A stretch of DNA of 49,439 bases, taken from Planctomycetota bacterium. Lineage in GTDB: Bacteria > Planctomycetota > Planctomycetia > Pirellulales > Pirellulaceae. The notes under the pieces are model-generated. The model was not told the DNA's origin. It made no database searches and worked only from the letters and a program-made list of their open reading frames with translations. The translations under genes and the position numbers were made by a program. This document shows, piece after piece, positions 44,297 through 49,439 of this stretch (within the stretch, counting starts at the first letter, position 1; each line of letters begins with the position of its first letter). Where the stretch lies: NCBI GenBank assembly GCA_029259935.1, contig JAJDEH010000238.1:1-49439 (forward strand). The letters are read 5' to 3'.

Positions 44297-44820
44297 TGTG
44301 GCTTGAGGCGTAACTGCTTGATCCATTCGAAAAAATACGGATGGCGAACAAGCTTGGGGCACACTTGTCTCGAGAGCCTAAGAAACTGTCTGGCAAGCTG
44401 CGATTTCATGAATTGCATTTCAGACTTGGGCATTTCGTAACTCACCGGATCAGGCACCCATTCCGTTCGCGACGTGCATCGAACTGTCAGCCGCTGATCG
44501 TTGAGGATAATAAACGTCAGCTTGCGTTCAATTCCTTGCTCGAAGAAGTCCAATGTGAACTGTTCATTGCATCGCATTGCTGACAGCGCGTCTGGAATCT
44601 GGTCCAGGATTGTCAGAAGATCGGTTCTCACGTCTACGGGCCAGACATCTTGACCGAATCCCGCAACATTGAAGGCCACGGCGTTAATTTCGTGCAACGC
44701 ATCGCAAACATCTGACAGAACGGTGAGTTCGTTATCCAGTTCTTCGGAATAGCCTTCCCCATCGATGTCAACTGGAGACAGCTTCGATTCATCTCGAATA
44801 ACTAACGCCATCTTGAACAT
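44290..44820 (-). CDS. Hypothetical protein, 176 aa
   Basis: Acidic N-terminal half (ELDNELTVLSDVCDALHEINAVAF) and more basic C-terminal half (MKSQLARQFLRLSRQVCPKLVRHPYFFEWIKQ). No signal peptide or membrane segment, so cytoplasmic. A weak GGCGGTGAG lies before the ATG at 44820. It is third in a same-strand row after the Imm51-like gene and the 120 aa gene, which suggests a cassette of immunity-type or accessory proteins. No family recognised. Confidence 0.6.
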   Translation of the reverse strand: MFKMALVIRDESKLSPVDIDGEGYSEELDNELTVLSDVCDALHEINAVAFNVAGFGQDVWPVDVRTDLLTILDQIPDALSAMRCNEQFTLDFFEQGIERKLTFIILNDQRLTVRCTSRTEWVPDPVSYEMPKSEMQFMKSQLARQFLRLSRQVCPKLVRHPYFFEWIKQLRLKPQS

Positions 44821-44860
44821 AGTGACTCACCGCCCTCACGATGACAGCTCCGTCGCCCCA

Positions 44861-45223
44861 TCAACCCTTCTTGCACCTTTCCACTACGCCCCGCACATTG
44901 CTGTCGCACTCGTCAAACTGAAGCACGTTTGCAACCTTATTTTTCGACAATCGAAATGCAAAGGCGTCTCGTTCGCCGATGTACTCTGCAACCACTTCGG
45001 CGTTTTTTCGATCGTTGGGGTGGGTGTCTAAAAGTACGATCACGCTAGGATCGGTAATGGTTGAGACAGCGTCGCCTACCTTCATGCGATCGGCGGAGAA
45101 TCCTGTTGGTAGCCGTGTGATCTGGTCAAACAGACACTTGTCCACCAACAGTTCGCCATCACCGAATTCTTCCACTATCCTGTGGAAAATCGCCACTCTT
45201 TGCTCATCAGTGACAAGGTTCAT
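44861..45223 (-). CDS. Hypothetical protein, 120 aa, in immunity-type cassette
   Basis: Start at ATG 45223, with GGGGA eight bases upstream; the longer reading has no site. It is small and acidic with alternating helices and strands (VTDEQRVAIFHRIVEEFGDGELLVDKCLF, PSVIVLLDTHPNDRKNAEVVAEYI). No signal peptide. No family assigned. The composition, size and position between the Imm51-like gene and another small gene are typical of immunity or antitoxin-like genes, but this is inference. Confidence 0.6.
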   Translation of the reverse strand: MNLVTDEQRVAIFHRIVEEFGDGELLVDKCLFDQITRLPTGFSADRMKVGDAVSTITDPSVIVLLDTHPNDRKNAEVVAEYIGERDAFAFRLSKNKVANVLQFDECDSNVRGVVERCKKG

Positions 45224-45289
45224 ATTAGTTATCCCCAACCTCAAGACGATGAATGCCTTTGTAACTCGTTTTGAAATGCGTCGCCAGCC

Positions 45290-45310
45290 GCACGAGGAAA
45301 ATCCTCGTGC
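45290..45310. repeat. Perfect 9-bp hairpin
   Basis: GCACGAGGA-aaa-TCCTCGTGC. It lies between the Imm51-like gene (ends 45371 on the minus strand) and the 120 aa gene. No T-run follows on either strand, so it may be an mRNA-processing or repeat hairpin and not an intrinsic terminator. Confidence 0.6.
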
Positions 45311-45370
45311 CCGAAACGCCGCGGACACACGAACAGCTAGGCCGCTTGAGATCAAAGGGATGCACGCACA

Positions 45371-45715
45371 TTAGTCGAACCAATCCGGGTCCGCCGCGTT
45401 GATCGTGTCAACCAGCATTTGCTTGTCCGCCAGAACCTGCTGCATTTTCGCGGCCAGTTCCAATAGGGCATCGCGGTCCGAGCCGTAGGCGGTAAACATG
45501 CTGCCTTCCGGGTCGAAGCGAACTCGACCCTCTAAGTCCGGAGCCATTGCTCGAATGACTTGACGCGCGATCGCCTCCCAATCGTATCCGCCGCCTTCGT
45601 AGCCGCACTCTTGGAACGCTTCTTCGTATTCCTCAAACGCCGACGTTGACAAGTAGTAAGTCACGTCCTCGCCATCGGCAATTTCAGATAGCTTGAAGGG
45701 GGATAGATCGCCCAT
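45371..45715 (-). CDS. Imm51-type immunity protein
   Basis: 114 aa cytoplasmic acidic protein. It matches the Imm51 pattern: an N-terminal strand (FKLSEIADGEDVTYYLST), then FQECGYEGGGYDWEAIARQVI, then VRFDPEGSMFTAYGSDRDALLELAAKM. Imm51 proteins neutralise toxins of polymorphic or contact-dependent systems by binding the toxin domain. No toxin gene with an N-terminal trafficking domain is visible in this window, so this looks like an orphan immunity gene. CCGGAG lies eleven bases before the ATG. Recognition rests on pattern memory, without a profile search. Confidence 0.7.
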   Translation of the reverse strand: MGDLSPFKLSEIADGEDVTYYLSTSAFEEYEEAFQECGYEGGGYDWEAIARQVIRAMAPDLEGRVRFDPEGSMFTAYGSDRDALLELAAKMQQVLADKQMLVDTINAADPDWFD

Positions 45716-45750
45716 GGATTTTTACTCCGGATTGCAAACGAGTGGCCGAA

Positions 45751-46290
45751 TTACGCTTTGACGATACGATTTCGAGCGCCGCGAAGTTCCAGTTCATCGA
45801 ATTCGCGTTCGATATCATCCAAATGATCAGACAGTTTAACGCGTCTGTACTTGGCCTGCCATTCGGTGAATGCCTGGACGACGGAACGTTCGTCGATGAT
45901 CCGCGCGCCGAGATCGACGATTAACGAGTTGGGAATATGACGTTCAGGATTCAATAATCGACATGCGGCAGCAGGGCCGAGCCGTTGATAGCAAATCAGG
46001 AACGCAGTTGCAGCGCTCCGTGATTGGCCCGCGCGGCAGCAGACCATCAGGTTGTTTGAATCGGCGGCGAAGTCAAGCGCGGAACGAATATCCGCGGCGG
46101 TTGGTAGCCGCTGGCCGTGCATGGCGGCGGTAACGTCATCAAATCGCAAATAGAGATGTCGCCGTGCGTGTTGGGCAACGAAGTCCGTGTGTGCGATGCG
46201 GGAGTCAAGAATGACGATCGCGTCCCACGCATTCGGTTCGCTTTCAAGCAGGAAACTGCCAGACAGGTAATTGCGAATAACAATTTTCAT
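45751..46290 (-). CDS. Dual-specificity-phosphatase-like protein
   Basis: 179 aa from ATG 46290. The active-site loop VCCRAGQSRSAATAF contains the C(x)5R signature (C85 to R91) of protein tyrosine/dual-specificity phosphatases, and a conserved Asp is plausible in the LYLRFDDV region. It dephosphorylates proteins or possibly phosphoinositide-like substrates. It sits at the upstream end of the small-gene cassette on the same strand. Longer readings to 46521 run through a repeat and are not used. No clear ribosome site was seen. Confidence 0.72.
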   Translation of the reverse strand: MKIVIRNYLSGSFLLESEPNAWDAIVILDSRIAHTDFVAQHARRHLYLRFDDVTAAMHGQRLPTAADIRSALDFAADSNNLMVCCRAGQSRSAATAFLICYQRLGPAAACRLLNPERHIPNSLIVDLGARIIDERSVVQAFTEWQAKYRRVKLSDHLDDIEREFDELELRGARNRIVKA

Positions 46291-46363
46291 TCGTCGAAAT
46301 GTTTCGGCAACATAAAGAATTGCGATCTTGCGAGTTTGGGATGATGTCTGGCTCTCTGCGCGT

Positions 46364-46390
46364 CCGTCATTCCCGCGCAGGCGGGAATCC
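46364..46390. repeat. Dispersed hairpin repeat
   Basis: CCGTCATTCCCGCGCAGG followed by CGGGAATCC: ATTCCCGC-gcag-GCGGGAAT is an 8-bp stem. This is a common genomic intergenic repeat type. A left half with the same 18 bases recurs at 49298-49315, where the right arm is missing. Confidence 0.65.
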
Positions 46391-46481
46391 AAAAGTGGCG
46401 AGCTAGAACCTCTCCATGGGGCCCTTGCATTCCCAACTCCCATCCGGTTCATCCCGGCGCTTGGGCACTTTTCAACCTCTT

Positions 46482-47993
46482 TTATGGAACGTATTGCGGG
46501 GGCCGCGGCAACGTAGCCCACATCTTGCGGCTAAGTTCCGCCAGCAGCGGCTTGTTCTTTGCTTGTCCCGCGAGATTGGTATCCTCGGACGCGTCATGCT
46601 GATGGTCGTACAGTTCCGTGGCGACAATCTTGCGGTTGCGGCGGTCCTGCCATTCCACGTAGCGATAGCGATCGGTCCGCATGGCGTAGCCCATCAACGG
46701 AATCTTGCCATCTTGACGTCGAAACTGACTGAACGCGGCTTGCTTCCAAGGTTGATCAGGGTTCGACAGCAGCGGCGTCACACTCTTGCCTTCCAGATGC
46801 TTAGGCAATGGCAAGCCGGCAAGTTCGCAAAGGGTCGGGTACACATCGATGAATTCGACCAGCGCGTTGGTGGTTTGGCCGTTAGCCTTGGCGCGGGGTA
46901 CTCGCACGATTAACGGCGCGCGGGTGTCGATTTCGTAATTGGTTTGCTTGCACCAACTGTTGTGTTCACCGAGTTTCCAGCCGTGATCTCCCCACAACAC
47001 GACGATGGTGTTGTCGGACAGTCCAAGCGAGTCGAGTTCCGCAAGCAGGCGTCCAACAAGTGTGTCGATGAAACTGACCGACGCGTAATAGCCGTGCTTA
47101 AGTTGCCGCTGTTGCTGTTCAGAAAGCGAGCCTTGATGGGGTGCCGGCGTACCAACGAAATCCATGTAGTCCCGCAGCTCATACATGGTATTCATTGCGA
47201 ACCGAGGAGCCTTCCGTGGAAGAAAGGGAATCGACGCGACCGGAATGGTCCTTTCGTCGTAGAGTTCCCAATACTTTCGCGGCACCACGAAGGGCAGATG
47301 AGGACGAATAAAACCAGCCGCGAGGAAAAACGGCTGATCTCGTTTAGCCAACTTCCTCATCGCCACAAGAGCTTGCTCGGCAATCGCCCCGTCGATGTGA
47401 TCCTGGTCGGCAACATCGACGACTTCCGTGGCTTGTGAGCGAATCCGGCTGATCGCCTTGGCGGGCTTTCCGTCCGCACGCATCTTTGCTTGGAAAGCAG
47501 TGCGTCGCTTCCGAGCTTCGTCCGACCAAAGAGAACTCGCCTTCGGCCAGTGGTGTGGTTCGCTCCATGATTCGTTGTCGGGCCACGGGTTGTGAAAAAT
47601 CTTTCCGAACGATACGGAGTGGTAACCGTGATCCTTGAACTGTCGCGGCAGAGTGACGACGTCGGGGACCGTGTGTCGAAAGCGAGTGGCCAGATCCCAG
47701 ACCTTGGACGAGTCTGGCCGCAACCCAGTCAAGAGGCTAACCCTCGAAGGATTGCAGACGGCTAACTGACAGTAAGCACGATTAAAGGTGACGCCGCTTG
47801 CCGCGAGGGCGTCAATTTTGGGCGTCTTGATTTCCTTGACCCCGTAGCAGCCCAATTCGGGGCGCAAGTCATCGATGGATATGAATAGAACGTTGGGTTT
47901 GGGATCCGTGCCGTCCGCGAACGAAGTCGCCACGGGGGCAAACGAAAGGAGGGCCATGGCTGACGCCAGCGAGAAAAGCCTGTTTGTGTTCAC
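46482..47993 (-). CDS. Secreted sulfatase (formylglycine-dependent)
   Basis: 503 aa with signal peptide (MNTNRLFSLASAMALLSFAPVATSFAD). The catalytic motif is CNPSR at C80, the cysteine that becomes formylglycine, followed by VSLLTGLRPDS. Metal ligands lie in NVLFISIDDLRPELGCYG (DD at 41-42) and WGDHGWKLGEHNSW. Overall it resembles iduronate-2-sulfatase-type family members. Planctomycetes use such enzymes on marine sulfated polysaccharides. It needs a formylglycine-generating enzyme, not visible as an intact gene here (only a SUMF1-like remnant at 44080). It is followed by a divergent-looking gap of 190 bases with a repeat. Confidence 0.93.
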   Translation of the reverse strand: MNTNRLFSLASAMALLSFAPVATSFADGTDPKPNVLFISIDDLRPELGCYGVKEIKTPKIDALAASGVTFNRAYCQLAVCNPSRVSLLTGLRPDSSKVWDLATRFRHTVPDVVTLPRQFKDHGYHSVSFGKIFHNPWPDNESWSEPHHWPKASSLWSDEARKRRTAFQAKMRADGKPAKAISRIRSQATEVVDVADQDHIDGAIAEQALVAMRKLAKRDQPFFLAAGFIRPHLPFVVPRKYWELYDERTIPVASIPFLPRKAPRFAMNTMYELRDYMDFVGTPAPHQGSLSEQQQRQLKHGYYASVSFIDTLVGRLLAELDSLGLSDNTIVVLWGDHGWKLGEHNSWCKQTNYEIDTRAPLIVRVPRAKANGQTTNALVEFIDVYPTLCELAGLPLPKHLEGKSVTPLLSNPDQPWKQAAFSQFRRQDGKIPLMGYAMRTDRYRYVEWQDRRNRKIVATELYDHQHDASEDTNLAGQAKNKPLLAELSRKMWATLPRPPQYVP

Positions 47994-48046
47994 GCCGAAT
48001 TCCTTCGTTAACGCATCGGTTGATGAATGGCCCGTTCGCGGCAGGC

Positions 48047-48982
48047 CTACGGATTGGGCTTCGACAGTTCGCCGTACACGTGCTCGATATTACCGATGCG
48101 AGTTTTTACGTCGACACCCGCCCACTCCTTGAAAAAGGGAACATCTATTTCTTTCTTGATTTCGTCCAGCGATTTGCCGTCGTCGATCAGATTCTTGATG
48201 GCGCGTCGTAGCTCGATGAAGTAACGGCGTTGGTTGCGGATCACCTGCTTGTCGCCCATCTCGCCATGGCCGGGAGCGACAACCTTAACCGGTAGCTCGT
48301 CCATGGCGTTGAGCACCGTGATCCAACTTTGGGTATCGCTTTCGCCCATGTAGTTGAACGCACCGTTCACGCAGGCATCGCCCGAAAACAGGATGCCATG
48401 CTTGGGCAGCCAGGCCACGGCGTCGCCGACAGTGTGGCCATGCCCAAAGTGCAGCAGTTCCACGCGCTGAGTCCCATCGTCGATGACCATGCGATGCGGG
48501 AAGTAGACCGACGGCATTTCGTACTCGAGTTTCCCGTATTCTTCAGGTTTCTCTTTTTTCCCGGTTTCAAAACCGGCTTGGCCAATCGATTCGAACATCG
48601 GGCGACTGCGTTCCGAAGCGACCGCGATCGCGCCTTGCTCGGTGTACTTCATGTTTCCGTCCGCATGATCGCCGTGGTGATGCGTATCGAAAATGTAGCG
48701 AATCGGCTTGTCGGTTTGTTCGCGGATCAGCTTGATCACTTCTTCCGCCTGATTGGGAAAGTTCGCGTCGATGACCAGCACGAAATCCTCGAAGACGACC
48801 CAACCCTGGTTGCAGCCGGTAAATTCGGGGGCCGTTTGTGCTTTCCGAAAGAAGACGCCTGGCACCAATTCGGTCACCTTGGATTCAGTCGGCACGAAAA
48901 AACCGGTCGCCAGATCGGCGAACACGGTGCCGACGATGATCAAGCCGACGGTAAACAGAACGAATCGACGAACGAACGTCAT
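48047..48982 (-). CDS. Metallo-beta-lactamase-fold hydrolase, membrane-anchored or secreted
   Basis: 311 aa from ATG 48982, fixed by AGGAGA six bases upstream. Residues 5-25 form a hydrophobic signal/anchor (VRRFVLFTVGLIIVGTVFADLA). The zinc site HxHxDH is DTHHHGDHADGN, with further ligands in GHGHTVGD, FSGDA and APGHGE. The family includes hydrolases of many esters, thioesters and lactams, so the substrate is not predictable. Its stop is 53 bases from the sulfatase start on the same strand, suggesting a unit. Confidence 0.88.
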   Translation of the reverse strand: MTFVRRFVLFTVGLIIVGTVFADLATGFFVPTESKVTELVPGVFFRKAQTAPEFTGCNQGWVVFEDFVLVIDANFPNQAEEVIKLIREQTDKPIRYIFDTHHHGDHADGNMKYTEQGAIAVASERSRPMFESIGQAGFETGKKEKPEEYGKLEYEMPSVYFPHRMVIDDGTQRVELLHFGHGHTVGDAVAWLPKHGILFSGDACVNGAFNYMGESDTQSWITVLNAMDELPVKVVAPGHGEMGDKQVIRNQRRYFIELRRAIKNLIDDGKSLDEIKKEIDVPFFKEWAGVDVKTRIGNIEHVYGELSKPNP

Positions 48983-48988
48983 GAGTCT

Positions 48989-48994
48989 TCTCCT
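48989..48994 (-). promoter_or_regulatory. Shine-Dalgarno AGGAGA deciding the MBL-fold gene start
   Basis: AGGAGA on the minus strand six bases before ATG 48982. It excludes the longer readings that begin around 49165. Confidence 0.65.
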
Positions 48995-49439
48995 AGGTTT
49001 AGTCAAACCCATCAAGATGGCTTCCACCAAGGGCACAAGTTCACTGTATATCAAGGCACCCACGGTTGCCATTCGATTGGACCGCCTATGGCTGCGAAAT
49101 CCGCCGCCTAAACAGACCTGGGCTCGCCGCGAGTATTGCAACCACAGGTCTTGACATTGTCGCAACAGTCCACTGGCCGCTCAACCACGCCATGGTTTTT
49201 CTGGGCGTTCCAGAGAAGGCTTCGGCACGACGACTCCAAGAATTTGATTTTCGTTCGTTTCGTCGTTCAGAAGTATTTGCATGATTCGATCATTTAGCCG
49301 TCATTCCCGCGCAGGGGGCTGTCGGTTTAAGGTGGCCGCACACGATTGCGACGTGCTGGCGCCTGGATTTTGATGGGTCTTTTTTTGTTTGATCGTGTTC
49401 GCGGCTGCTCTCGTCGGGAGGGAGAGCGGTTGAGAGCGG
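48995..49439. other. Gene-free end of the window with truncated repeat
   Basis: About 445 bases with no recognisable gene. At 49298-49315 the repeat CCGTCATTCCCGCGCAGG starts as at 46364 but then changes to GGGGCTGTCGGTTTAAGG instead of its usual right arm. Beyond that there is a run of seven T at about 49380. The change point may be the end of an inserted element extending beyond the window. Confidence 0.4.

Noticed and set aside
1..49439. CRISPR array, tRNA, rRNA, tmRNA or prophage
   Set aside because: No spacer-repeat array, T-arm/acceptor patterns, or phage structural proteins were seen by eye on either strand. A covariance-model scan would be decisive.

Overview
The window looks like chromosomal DNA of a planctomycete, most likely a Pirellulales relative. 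The reasons are two secreted DUF1501 proteins, a Planctomycete-cytochrome/DUF1549/DUF1553 protein, a secreted sulfatase, two M81 (MlrC-like) proteins, a BBP7-like outer-membrane barrel, an archaeal-type phosphoglycerate mutase, long proteins with insertions and many small intergenic hairpin repeats. I see no rRNA, tRNA, CRISPR array, integrase or complete insertion sequence. Most genes look vertically inherited; the accessory stretches are about 12.7-14.1 kb and 44.0-46.5 kb.

Layout. 0-3.4 kb: central carbon metabolism (pgi fragment, apgM, glgC). 3.6-5.6 kb: a large secreted protein with a permuted NlpC/P60 (YiiX-like) core. 5.7-9.2 kb: TrkA-TrkH potassium uptake, the TrkH carrying a large insertion. 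9.4-12.7 kb: a two-gene ABC exporter whose permease carries a beta-propeller. 12.7-16.4 kb: a stand-alone RNA ligase, a small lipoprotein and RNase R. 16.5-20.9 kb: a secreted EF-hand protein divergent from an M81 protein coupled to an atypical Nramp-like transporter. 20.9-24.8 kb: the classic planctomycete pair of a DUF1549/DUF1553 cytochrome protein and DUF1501. 25.3-30.4 kb: YajC, a fused and enlarged SecDF, and a LysM protein. 30.4-35.3 kb: alpha/beta hydrolase, vWA protein and outer-membrane barrel. 35.8-39.7 kb: nopaline/octopine-type dehydrogenase, a DUF1501 without its usual partner, and a five-bladed-propeller glycosidase-like protein. 39.8-44.1 kb: zinc-ribbon membrane protein, HEAT/SEC-C protein and a second M81 protein. 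44.1-46.3 kb: decayed gene fragments, three small genes including an Imm51-type immunity protein, and a dual-specificity-phosphatase-like protein. 46.5-49.0 kb: sulfatase and metallo-beta-lactamase-fold hydrolase. A broken repeat near 49.3 kb may mark an inserted element that continues outside the window.

The most notable items are: (i) a family of two-hairpin, GTCG-flanked elements placed directly after stop codons, one expanded by four tandem 16-bp units; (ii) the ABC permease with a beta-propeller between its last membrane segments; (iii) an Nramp-like transporter lacking the canonical metal-binding motifs, coupled to an M81 protein; (iv) a SecDF with an additional N-terminal domain and a long acidic insert; (v) the orphan immunity cassette. 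All functions are inferred by reading the sequence; no database search was run.
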